Assembly (NCBI GenBank): GCA_965214035.1
Contig: OZ243932.1
Coordinates: forward strand, 682,001 to 746,000
DNA from: JAJDYQ01 sp965214035
GTDB taxonomy: Bacteria > Pseudomonadota > Gammaproteobacteria > JAJDYQ01
Length of the DNA: 64,000 nt
Reading direction: 5' to 3'
This document shows, piece by piece, positions 53,931 through 61,627 of the stretch; the first letter of the stretch is position 1, and each line of letters starts with the position of its first letter. The notes below the pieces were generated by a model. The model searched no databases. It was given only the letters and a program-made list of their open reading frames with translations, and was not told where the DNA came from. The position numbers were made by a program, and so were the translations under genes.

Positions 53931-54272
53931 CTGAACCAGAGTTTTCTTTGTCATGTTGCCCTCATTAGAGGCTAGAACTTTTTTCAGGTTATCCAAAAAC
54001 AAACGGGTATCTGCAAAATAATTAGGATACGCCAACTTCAGATCTTTTAACGAGTCGGCAGAAACCAACTCCACATCGTCATGTTGCCCTTGTAAGCCGC
54101 TGCAAAATGCACCGGCGTCCAACCGCTCTGAACCGGAGTTTTCTTTGTCATGTTGCCCTCATTAGAGGCTAGAACTTTTTTCAGGTTATCCAAAAACAAA
54201 CCGGTATCTGCAAAATAATTAGGATACGCCAACTTCAGATCTTCTAACGAGTCAGCAGAAACCAACACCACA
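53929..54272. repeat. Direct repeat pair at the 3' end of the RelA/SpoT gene
   Basis: About 147 bases at 53929-54075 recur at 54126-54272 (offset 197 bases) with about seven differences. Between them lie about 50 bases coding, on the minus strand, for GWTPVHFAAAYKGN. The offset is not a multiple of three, so the second copy is out of frame with the gene. Confidence 0.85.
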
Positions 54273-55180
54273 TCCCGGGTCGGATCTTCGGCTATTTCCT
54301 GCTCAATTCTGCGATAATCCTCATAAGCCTTTAATAGAAGTGTGCTCGGAAAAAATTGAGTAGAGATAGTTTTTTTCCTGGTATCGAGCGTCAGCAAATA
54401 AAACCCCTCTCTTTTTTCCATGGCGTGCCGAGCTGCTATAGTACGAGCTGCTATAGTAAATGAACTTAACAAATCAAATACCTTCAAGGAGCCGACTTCT
54501 TCATCGATACGTTTTTGCAGCGATGCTTGGATGGCAGCACCTGTTTCCAGGCATACAAATGCCGGGCTGATCAACTGAAAAAATGCCAGCCATTGTTTAT
54601 CGCCCTGACCAGCCTTCATATTTTGCCGCAAAAATGTACCGGCCACTTCAACGGCAGTTGCCCAGGAATGTTGCACTTTGCTGCGAATTTGCACCTCGAC
54701 CCTAAAGTCTTTGTAGTCTTGCTTACTGCCCTGATAGCTGTATGTAAGATGTATACTTCGATATCCTGAATGCTTCGGCTCCGCAAGATAATCGTCTGTT
54801 TTCAGCAGCCTGTTCCTGGTTTTGCTTTTTTTAAGGCTATCACTGAGCTCTTGAACCGCTTTAATGTCACGCAGAATAACCCGAATACCTCCAATATCGC
54901 CCATTGTGGTAATTTGCATACTGGGCAACCGTTTTAATTTGGCGAGTATCGAGGGTATTCTTTTTAACCTTCTCACAACGATGGCATACATATCTACGTC
55001 ATACGCCTTATTGCGAATATGGGCCAGCATGGACTGCATCGGATAACTGTGTGCGGAACGAAAACTGGCCACGATATTAATAGCCTCGATCTTTTCTTTC
55101 TGCGATAGATCATTAGCAACTAATTGTTTGGCAACACCTCTAACCCGCGTCTTGGAGTAATCAAAGGTTTTCCAATTCAT
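54047..55180 (-). CDS. RelA/SpoT-domain nucleotide synthetase with ankyrin-like tail, 3' end rearranged
   Basis: 377 residues from the ATG at 55180 (MNWKTFDYSKTRVRG); the frame is open further into the inserted element. Residues about 50-190 form a ppGpp-synthetase-type domain: MGDIGGIRVILRD, EPKHSGYRSIHLTY and FRVEVQIRSKVQHSWATAVE, with the conserved Asp/Arg, Tyr and Glu in place. No HD hydrolase, TGS or ACT domain, so it is a short standalone-type synthetase. A helical middle follows, then SADSLEDLKLAYPNYFADTG and an ankyrin-like GWTPVHFAAAYKGN. A 147-base block past this point is a frameshifted second copy of the tail (open as SADSLKDLKLAYPNYFADTR... to about 53913). AT-richer than the housekeeping genes. 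It could be an alarmone synthetase or a ToxSAS-like toxin; an upstream 147-residue gene was probably its direct partner. Confidence 0.75.
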   Translation of the reverse strand: MNWKTFDYSKTRVRGVAKQLVANDLSQKEKIEAINIVASFRSAHSYPMQSMLAHIRNKAYDVDMYAIVVRRLKRIPSILAKLKRLPSMQITTMGDIGGIRVILRDIKAVQELSDSLKKSKTRNRLLKTDDYLAEPKHSGYRSIHLTYSYQGSKQDYKDFRVEVQIRSKVQHSWATAVEVAGTFLRQNMKAGQGDKQWLAFFQLISPAFVCLETGAAIQASLQKRIDEEVGSLKVFDLLSSFTIAARTIAARHAMEKREGFYLLTLDTRKKTISTQFFPSTLLLKAYEDYRRIEQEIAEDPTRDVVLVSADSLEDLKLAYPNYFADTGLFLDNLKKVLASNEGNMTKKTPVQSGWTPVHFAAAYKGNMTMWSWFLPTR

Positions 55181-55832
55181 AAGGGAACTATACCGATTGG
55201 CTGATAAAGCCAACCCCCCGATCCATTTCACGCTTCACAGGCCGTTTGACATCAACGCCACCTCCACATGCAGTAGCCCCATTCCCGAAGGCCAAAACAT
55301 TCAATGCCGCTTTCACCACCACCTGAACCAGCTTACTGGCCGGATAAGGATTCAATCCTGACAAGCTCACCTGACCAATCTTCGCAATATGCAGGCTTTT
55401 GCTCACCTGCTTGAACGCACCTTGCGGACAGGTAAAGGTCGGGGCTGTGGTATATCGACCGTGAAACTTCGGCAACCTGCCTTGTCCCTTGAAAAATTGC
55501 TGGTAAGTCGTCTCAATCGGCTTCACGATCTGTCTCACAATGGTGAATGAATACGCCTTCAACCAGTCTTTCTGGCCATTACGCAGCATCGTGAACAGCT
55601 TATAGTTGTTTCTCCACCGATCATCACATCTCCCATAGTACGTATAATCATCTTTCAACTTGTCCACAAAGTGATTCCACACATGACGACAGGCACTCGC
55701 CAAAGCGTGTAACTCCCTGATCTTCGCCGATGAGTTCGGATGTAAGCGGTAACGAAGTGTTCGGTAGTGCTTCATGATCGGAAATATGCTACAACATCAG
55801 GTACCTGCCAATCAATCGATATAGTTCCCCTT
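55181..55832 (-). mobile_element. Mini IS605-type (TnpB) element with inverted ends
   Basis: AAGGGAACTATACCGATTGG (55181-55200) faces CAATCGATATAGTTCCCCTT (55813-55832) as imperfect inverted repeats around the deleted tnpB gene. The stop of the 147-residue gene and the start of the RelA/SpoT gene touch the two ends, so it sits precisely between two genes. TTGGC-TGATAAA-GCCAA at 55197-55213 is the likely right-end hairpin. IS605 elements usually lack true terminal repeats, so exact borders are uncertain. Confidence 0.6.
55188..55775 (-). pseudogene. tnpB: TnpB with in-frame deletion of the nuclease core
   Basis: 195 residues, against about 370-400 for the family. The N-terminal helix-turn-helix part is present (MKHYRTLRYRLHPN; ACRHVWNHFVDKLKDDY; FKGQGRLPKFHGRY) and reads to GLNPYPASKLVQVVVK, then jumps straight to AALNVLAFGNGATACGGGVDVKRPVKREM, the end of TnpB. 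RuvC motifs I and II and the zinc finger are gone, so it cannot cut DNA. The frame stays open across the deletion. Related, but not identical, to the fragment at 57.2-57.8 kb. Confidence 0.8.
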
Positions 55833-56274
55833 ATTTTTCAGGGTCATGGTTTTCATGTTCAAGACAGGCCTTTTCCTCCGACTTGCGTTTTATGTACGCA
55901 TATACCTCAAACTTTAACTCCTCCATTTCTGCCTTGATTTCATTAATAATTTTTACAGCCTCATCGCCGCACTCAAGATCCGGATGGTTAGGGTTGCCGG
56001 ACATTATAGCCTCCTGTCCCCGCCGGATAATCTCGGCCTTTCTTTTCGGAACAAACCGGGCCAGATAGAGAAAGCTCTGAATCAGGGTTTCTCGCAGGTC
56101 AGCCTCATCGGCGTCAAGCTCGCTCAAAGCGACCAATAAGGCCTGCTTAATCTGGGACTTATTGCGACCCAGCATGAACTCAGGCAGACCCAGATAACCT
56201 GTATCGGTCAGCTTGATGACCTCGTTATAGTCGCGAATGATTTTTTCAGCGAGTTTGAGTTGAGTGATACTCAT
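55831..56274 (-). CDS. Uncharacterised 147-residue helical protein
   Basis: I do not recognise this family. Mostly helical and charged, with LSELDADEADLRETLIQSFLYLARFVPKRKAEIIRRGQEA in the middle and a long lysine/glutamate helix near the C-terminus (IINEIKAEMEELKFEVYAYIKRK). No signal peptide or membrane segment, so cytoplasmic. Its start lies 29 bases inside the methyltransferase gene, and its TAA touches the end of the mini TnpB element, beyond which the RelA/SpoT gene starts. Without the element the two genes would be about two bases apart. It could be a partner or antitoxin of the synthetase; this is inference from position. Confidence 0.65.
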   Translation of the reverse strand: MSITQLKLAEKIIRDYNEVIKLTDTGYLGLPEFMLGRNKSQIKQALLVALSELDADEADLRETLIQSFLYLARFVPKRKAEIIRRGQEAIMSGNPNHPDLECGDEAVKIINEIKAEMEELKFEVYAYIKRKSEEKACLEHENHDPEK

Positions 56275-56917
56275 GGGTTAGGGTATCAACATCTTCGGAT
56301 TTAAGATACTTCCAGGGCACAGGTAACAACCCCGGCACCATGCACCGGTATTTCCCATATACGCTGCCGTAATATATCAGCAATTTTTTCTCTTCGAGTC
56401 TTGAGCCTGTAAAAAGATATACTGTGACAGCAATGGCGCTGGTGAGCATAAGGCTGTCCATGGGGCGAGTCCAGATCAATACCAGAGCAAACGAATACCA
56501 TGGGTGCCTGACATAACGATGAAAAGGAGACAGGCATAGACCTTCCCGATTTTCCACAGTGGTCTCATGGTCGGCCAGTTGGCGCAGACCAAGAAACTCC
56601 CGCCCATCGTAATAACGTGTCGATACCAGAAAGCCGATAACGGCCGCCAGAGCAAGCGTCTGAGTCATCCAGAAGGATACCCCGGTAAAGCTCCACAAGG
56701 CGACTTTCTCACCCGCATACAAAAGCCATAGCGGAGCCGCCAGCAGGACAATGGCCACGAAGTTAAACATCAGCCTGTAATATGGCATGAATGCCGGAAG
56801 CCTTTGGCTTACCATGGTTTTAACGGACAGCGATGCCTGTAGAGAATGGACACAGAAATACAGTATCCAGAACAGGGCCAGCAAAGCTGCGTCAAAAACA
56901 GCCGGGCTGATCACCAC
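56246..56917 (-). CDS. Membrane methyltransferase of the ICMT/PEMT (NnrU-like) family
   Basis: 223 residues with about four to five membrane segments (FDAALLALFWILYFCVHSL; LMFNFVAIVLLAAPLWLLY; FWMTQTLALAAVIGFLVS; LMLTSAIAVTVYLF). The C-terminal RYVRHPWYSFALVL and EEKKLLIYYGSVYGKYRCMVPGLLP form the SAM-binding region of isoprenylcysteine and phospholipid methyltransferases. Substrate unknown. First gene of a likely operon with the 147-residue and RelA/SpoT genes. Confidence 0.75.
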   Translation of the reverse strand: MVISPAVFDAALLALFWILYFCVHSLQASLSVKTMVSQRLPAFMPYYRLMFNFVAIVLLAAPLWLLYAGEKVALWSFTGVSFWMTQTLALAAVIGFLVSTRYYDGREFLGLRQLADHETTVENREGLCLSPFHRYVRHPWYSFALVLIWTRPMDSLMLTSAIAVTVYLFTGSRLEEKKLLIYYGSVYGKYRCMVPGLLPVPWKYLKSEDVDTLTHEYHSTQTR

Positions 56918-57178
56918 ATACCCTCTATCGGAATGGTCAAGGCAGGCAGTTCGACTATCGAGTAAATATCAATCATAAAACCTTTGGGACTTATATACTT
57001 AACTCCACTGATTGTCCACTCGGTTTTTATGCTGATCAGGATTAATCGGTTAAGTTGCCAGCATTATCGGGCGATTCAAGAGAAAAAACGTTATGCAATG
57101 ATTTTTCTGATTTCTTCCTGCCAGCTATCACTAAATAATATCCTATAGATTGTCGGTGTTGCGCCGAGTGTTTTCATT

Positions 57179-57216
57179 TGGGAATTATATAGGAAAGTTG
57201 ACAAAGCCAACTTTCC
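57179..57216 (-). repeat. TnpB element right end with hairpin
   Basis: GGAAAGTTG (57192-57200), 7-base loop, CAACTTTCC (57208-57216): a perfect 9-bp stem overlapping the tnpB stop region, followed on the minus strand by the end sequence TATATAATTCCC. The same arrangement (hairpin, about 12 bases, TATAGTTCCC) occurs at 55181-55213. In this family the region is the transposition end and the 3' scaffold of the guide RNA. Confidence 0.6.
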
Positions 57217-57778
57217 CCTCCATTTCACGCTTCACAGGCCGTCTTACCTCAACGCCACCTCCACGTGCAGCAGCCCCATTCCCGGAGGTCAAAATATTCA
57301 ATGCAGCATTGTAATCCGCATTGTCCCGATGACCACAAGCCCGACAGATAAACTGTGCTTGCGTCTTTCTGTTGTCTTCTTCCGTGTGCCCGCATTCATG
57401 GCACCTCTGAGAGGTATAGGCAGCCGGCACCGGGATCACATTCGTTTTGTAGGCCAGCATCTGCTCCAGTTGATACCAACCTGATTTCAGTATCTCACGG
57501 TTCAGTCCACTTTTGCCTTGGCCGGCTTTGGTCATGTCTTTTGTGTTCAGGTTTTCCATATAAACGGTGGTGTACTTATCCGCAATTTCTTTGCTGGTAT
57601 GATGAGACCCGTTATACCGCCGTTTGGCTATCTTCTGGCAGGTCTTACCAGCAGCAGTTTGGCTTTCGCTCTGCGGTTAGAACCTTTCACCCGTCGTGCT
57701 ACCCTGCGCTGATAACGCTTTTTACGGCATTCCAGCATCCGGCCTCGCTCATCATCCGGCAGACGATCAACAAAACCA
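57185..57778 (-). pseudogene. tnpB: TnpB C-terminal half, frameshifted and 5'-truncated
   Basis: From about 57770 the minus strand reads ECRKKRYQRRVARRVKGSNRRAKAKLLL, then a frameshift near 57660 and KTCQKIAKRRYNGSHHTSKEIADKYTTVYMENLNTKDM to the end. It keeps the RuvC-II Glu (VYMENLN), the zinc finger CHECGHTEED...CRACGH and the RuvC-III Asp (RDNADYNAALN), ending GGGVEVRRPVKREM. The N-terminal third and RuvC-I Asp are missing. Its broken end abuts the isoleucyl-tRNA synthetase fragment. Confidence 0.8.
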
Positions 57779-59479
57779 TCCGAACTGGAAGCGCTGACCG
57801 GACAATCCATGCGCGACACAGACCTGCATCGCCCACAGATTGATGGGGTCACCTTCGTCCGGGAGGGGCGCACCTACCACCGGGTTCCCGAAGTCATTGA
57901 TTGCTGGTTTGATTCCGGCGCCATGACCTATGCACAGTGGCACTACCCTTTCGAGAATCAGGAGGTTTTCGCCAAACACTTCCCGGCTGATTATATTTGT
58001 GAGGCCATCGACCAGACTCGGGGATGGTTTTATACCCTGCATGCCATCGCCGCCCTGGTGGATGACAGCGTAGCCTATAAAAACTGCGTCTGCCTGAGTC
58101 ATATTGTCGATGAACACGGCAAGAAAATGTCCAAGTCCCAGGGCAACATCGTCAATCCGTATGACGTTTTCGATGTGGTCGGAGTCGATGCGCTGCGCTG
58201 GCTGTTCCTGGCACGCACCGCACCCGACGCGCAAAAAAGGATTTCGGTGGAAATTGTCCGGGAAGTGGCGGCGACCTTCATCAACACATTATGGAACACC
58301 TGGTCATTTTTTATACTTTATGCGCGACTTGACCAGTTTGACACCGAGCGGCAGGTTGCTTTTTCCGACCGGCCACAGATCGACCGATGGGCGCTGGCGC
58401 TGACCCACCAGACCTTAAAAACCGTGACCGAATCACTGGATCGGTATGATGCTTTCGGAGCCGGGCAGGCAATCGAGAAGCTGGTTGACCAGATCAGCAA
58501 CTGGTATGTACGGCGTAATCGGCGCCGCTTCTGGAAGAGTGACGATGGCGATGACAAACAGGCCGCCTACCTGACCCTGTATGAATGCCTGCACCTGGTC
58601 GCACGTATGATCGCCCCATTCATGCCGTTTTTAAGCGAGGCGCTCTATCATAACCTGGGAAAATACGATTCCAGCCACAAACAAAGCGTACATCTGGCCG
58701 CATGGCCAGACTGGAATGCGGAAAGTCTCGATAGCGACCTGGTGGATGAGATGGATATAGTACAGACCATTGTCGGCCTCGGTCGCGCCGCCCGCGAGCA
58801 AAGCCGGGTACGTGTGCGTCAGCCGCTTTCACAAATGCTGGTCAACTCAACCTCTGCCCCCGTGCGCTCCGCGATCAAAAAACATGAACGGCAAATCCTG
58901 GAAGAATTGAATATCAAGACCGTCGACTTCATCCACTCCGACCAGCAACTGATCCGCTATACCATCAAACCGAACTTCCCGCGTCTGGGCAAACGCTACG
59001 GCAAACTGATGCCAGCCATCAAGGCCGCCTTGGCTGAGGCAGATGCAAACCGGGTTGCGCGACAGATTCAGGATGGCAAGACCCTTGAGATAGAAATTGA
59101 AGGCCAGCAAATCGTGTTCGAGGGCGATGACATCCAGATCCTCACCTCATCGGCAGAAGGCTTCTCCGCTTGTTCCGAGCAAGGCTATCTGGTTGCGCTC
59201 AACACCTCACTGGATGACGAACTACTGATCGAAGGTATCGCCCGCGAGCTGGTGAGAACCGTACAAGATGCCCGCAAAACTGCCGGACTTGCCATTTCAG
59301 ACAGGATTTCCCTATGTATCACCGGAACGCCAAGAGTACGCGCCGCACTACATCAGCACCGGGAAACCATCCTCGCCGAAACCCTGGCAGTAGAACTGGT
59401 AGACACACTGGAGGGCGGATTCACAGCCGACCGCTCCCTGGATGATGACCAATGGGTCATATCGCTGAAAGGTCGGTAG
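57779..59479 (+). pseudogene. ileS: Isoleucyl-tRNA synthetase, C-terminal half only
   Basis: About 567 residues (an ATG lies at 57809), against roughly 1030-1050 for a full eukaryote-like (type 2) IleS. Visible: VPEVIDCWFDSGAMTYAQWHYPF, QTRGWFYTLHAIAAL, the ATP loop KMSKS in EHGKKMSKSQGNI, the anticodon-binding helices (ISNWYVRRNRRRFWK) and the long C-terminal extension (LARELVRTVQDARKTAGLAISDRI). The HIGH motif, the first half of the Rossmann fold and the editing domain are absent, so it cannot aminoacylate alone. The break falls at the TnpB remnant. The frame is otherwise clean, so the loss is recent or the fragment is retained. The cell must have another IleS. Confidence 0.88.
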
Positions 59480-59874
59480 GAAGTGGGTGGCAGCCACGAT
59501 ATACCCCTACAACATCGCTACGCACCGGAATTACCGTGAATTCGTGTTTTCACGCAAATGACGGAACAATATCGCGACTTTCATCGTAGGGGGACGGTCT
59601 CCGTGCCGTCCCGCAACCGTCAGAACGCGTGGCTTACGCCAATCCTTACGTGAAAAAATGGGGAGACATCAGTTGGTCTGTCTCGTCTTGATCTGTCTTG
59701 TCTAGCGCACACTGAAGACGATTCGTGTACAATGCGCTGAGTATTTGGGCATTATTGATCAGGAAACCCTGATTAAGTTGGCAAGTATCTCAGGACTACC
59801 ATGTTAACTCTGAAGCAAGTCAGTCGAGATTTCCTCACGCTATGCAAACCGGATAGGTTATCTGGAGGTGCACA
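59480..59874. other. Intergenic stretch without gene
   Basis: No open frame with family resemblance. A CT-rich patch (GTCTGTCTCGTCTTGATCTGTCTTGTCTAG) near 59677-59705 repeats a CTTGTCT-like unit. The last bases carry TGGAGGTGC, the ribosome site of the next gene. Confidence 0.4.
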
Positions 59875-60642
59875 ATGGACCTATATGAAATATCGTCGGT
59901 CGTAGCCATAATAATCAGTGTGCTCGTTGCCTTCGATGCGAGACGCACGAAGTACAAGTTTTCCACCAGTGATTACCGGGCACAGCAACAGGTTAAATCT
60001 GACACAGCGATACTGCTTTCCTCTTTAAGGAGCATTATGTACAAAGGTGTTCTCTCTTTGCTCACAAAAAACCCCGTTGATATTTCACCTGAAAAAAAAG
60101 CAATCTCAAATTTCCTCATGAGCCCAACAAGTTTCGCCTATTCTGCTTGGGTTAATGAACAAAGTGACAGATCTGATGAAGCTGACAAAGAAAGTGAATC
60201 TTGGAGATTGTTTTTCTTGTATCTTGCTGAAATCTCTGACATGCCGGATGCTCATAGAGCAGCAATGAAAGCTGCTCGTATTGAATCACTGTTTGATCAA
60301 TTGACCCGGAAGGACATAAAGCGAATTGCTGATTTTAATTCTGATCTGGCTGAGTCCATTGGAAACAGGGTGGAAAACTGGAAAGGAGATCTACTAAGTT
60401 CCTTTTTTGATCCCATAAGAAGAGAGTCGCAGGAAGAACGAAAGAACTTTCATGCAAAGCTTCAATATCTGAAAGAGTCAGGCATCAACGACCCCAATAT
60501 TGATTTATTCCTAGTTGTCACTAGCAAAGAAGAAGATGTAGACGCGGCACGCAAAGCACTGGAGGCAGGGGCCGATGTCACGATGACTGACCGTGATTTG
60601 CTGAACAGATATAAAGATCAGTTGAAAGGGTTTACTGATTGA
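59875..60642 (+). CDS. Uncharacterised membrane-anchored protein with ankyrin-like C-terminus
   Basis: 255 residues, strong ribosome site GGAGGT. N-terminal membrane helix (ISSVVAIIISVLVAF), then a helical cytoplasmic region (SWRLFFLYLAEISDMPDAHRAAMKAARIESL) and at the end DAARKALEAGADVTMTDRDLL, which reads like one ankyrin half-repeat. No known family. AT-richer than the core genes, like the RelA/SpoT gene. Flanked by a decayed IS nest; probably island cargo. Confidence 0.65.
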   Translation: MDLYEISSVVAIIISVLVAFDARRTKYKFSTSDYRAQQQVKSDTAILLSSLRSIMYKGVLSLLTKNPVDISPEKKAISNFLMSPTSFAYSAWVNEQSDRSDEADKESESWRLFFLYLAEISDMPDAHRAAMKAARIESLFDQLTRKDIKRIADFNSDLAESIGNRVENWKGDLLSSFFDPIRRESQEERKNFHAKLQYLKESGINDPNIDLFLVVTSKEEDVDAARKALEAGADVTMTDRDLLNRYKDQLKGFTD

Positions 60643-60746
60643 ACACTTGTTTCGTCTAAAGGGTAAGCGAGGGTATAAAGATTTCTGTAAATGGCCGTGG
60701 AACATTTTAGGTAGGTGTCCTGGACATGGACAACCCGGCCAGTATT

Positions 60747-60886
60747 CGATAGTGTTTACTGTGATCTGGATGATAAAAAACCGGTCGCTTTGCTATCTTC
60801 GCGGTTTCAACTCAATCGCTCGATTAGGCTTTTATGATAGTGTTTCCAGCTCTGCCGGCCATCCGGAATCAATAAAAACACTATCG
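60747..60886. repeat. Three copies of GATAGTGTTT, two of them inverted
   Basis: CGATAGTGTTT at 60747-60757, TGATAGTGTTT at 60835-60845 and its inverse AAACACTATCG at 60876-60886. The last two form an inverted pair 30 bases apart. The surrounding 60643-60984 has no recognised gene. Confidence 0.6.
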
Positions 60887-60984
60887 CGGATTGCCTTCAG
60901 TAGTTCCGATCTGCCGCGCCTTCAGGAAAACGCGCTATTATTCCCGCGCTTGGCCGGGTAGGATGGGATTCCCGACCTTGCCTG

Positions 60985-61239
60985 TCATCCGCCGGTAACT
61001 GGCCGGAAAATCTCAAAAGCCTTTTCGCTGTAAGCCGTCATCAAATTATGTATTTCTGTATGGGTTTCACCCAAATTCCGCGATAGAGATTCAGGGATGT
61101 GTTTGGATGTAGTATTTTGACGGATTGGGAATGAATATTCTGATTCAGCCAGAGTTTTGTGTCTGATCAGACCGACGTATAGGGATTTTTCGGGGAGTTT
61201 CAGGTTCGCAGGAGTGCTTGGTGCGGCATTTGGCATCAT
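60985..61239 (-). CDS. Possible small protein, unrecognised
   Basis: 84 residues starting MMPNAAPSTPANLKLPEKSLYV, no family resemblance, weak ribosome site. Hydrophilic. It may be a gene fragment; it lies next to transposon debris. Confidence 0.25.
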   Translation of the reverse strand: MMPNAAPSTPANLKLPEKSLYVGLIRHKTLAESEYSFPIRQNTTSKHIPESLSRNLGETHTEIHNLMTAYSEKAFEIFRPVTGG

Positions 61240-61250
61240 TTCCCACTGTT

Positions 61251-61627
61251 TCAGGCACAGTAAGCCTTGAGCATCCGAAGAGACCCTACATGGGGGTGAC
61301 AGGAATGGGAGTGACAGACCGGGGCGCGAACCGGCTCACTGTGTGAAGTCAGGGCGCCAGAGCGAATCGTCGGGTATGATACAGGGCTTCTGACAAGAGC
61401 GCATAATGCTCTGATTGAATCTTCAGCGTCTACTGGCGGCTGTGACAGACCACCTTGCCCGCCACGCTGAACAGTCGGTGACGCACCGTCCCGGCTCGGC
61501 GGTTCAGCCGCTGCGGCGGGAGCGTGAGCCGCAACAGCGCAAACAGGTTCCAGGCGGTCGCGCACAAATGGAAATACAGTTCATTGGCATGGAAGTCGCT
61601 GCACGGCAGGTGGGACTGTAAATATTT
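61251..61627 (-). pseudogene. IS1380-family transposase 3' fragment
   Basis: Minus strand KYLQSHLPCSDFHANELYFHLCATAWNLFALLRLTLP and TVRHRLFSVAGKVVCHSRQ match the C-terminal part of IS1380-type transposases, then a stop and frameshifts (IQSEHYALLSEALYHTRRF). The 5' part is cut off exactly at the IS256 end at 61628. Confidence 0.65.

Noticed and set aside
53929..54272. CRISPR-like reading of the direct repeats
   Set aside because: Only two long copies that code for protein; no short regular repeats, spacers or cas genes anywhere in the window.
60647..60961. 104-codon frame after the orphan membrane protein
   Set aside because: No start with ribosome site, no family resemblance, and it runs through the GATAGTGTTT repeats.
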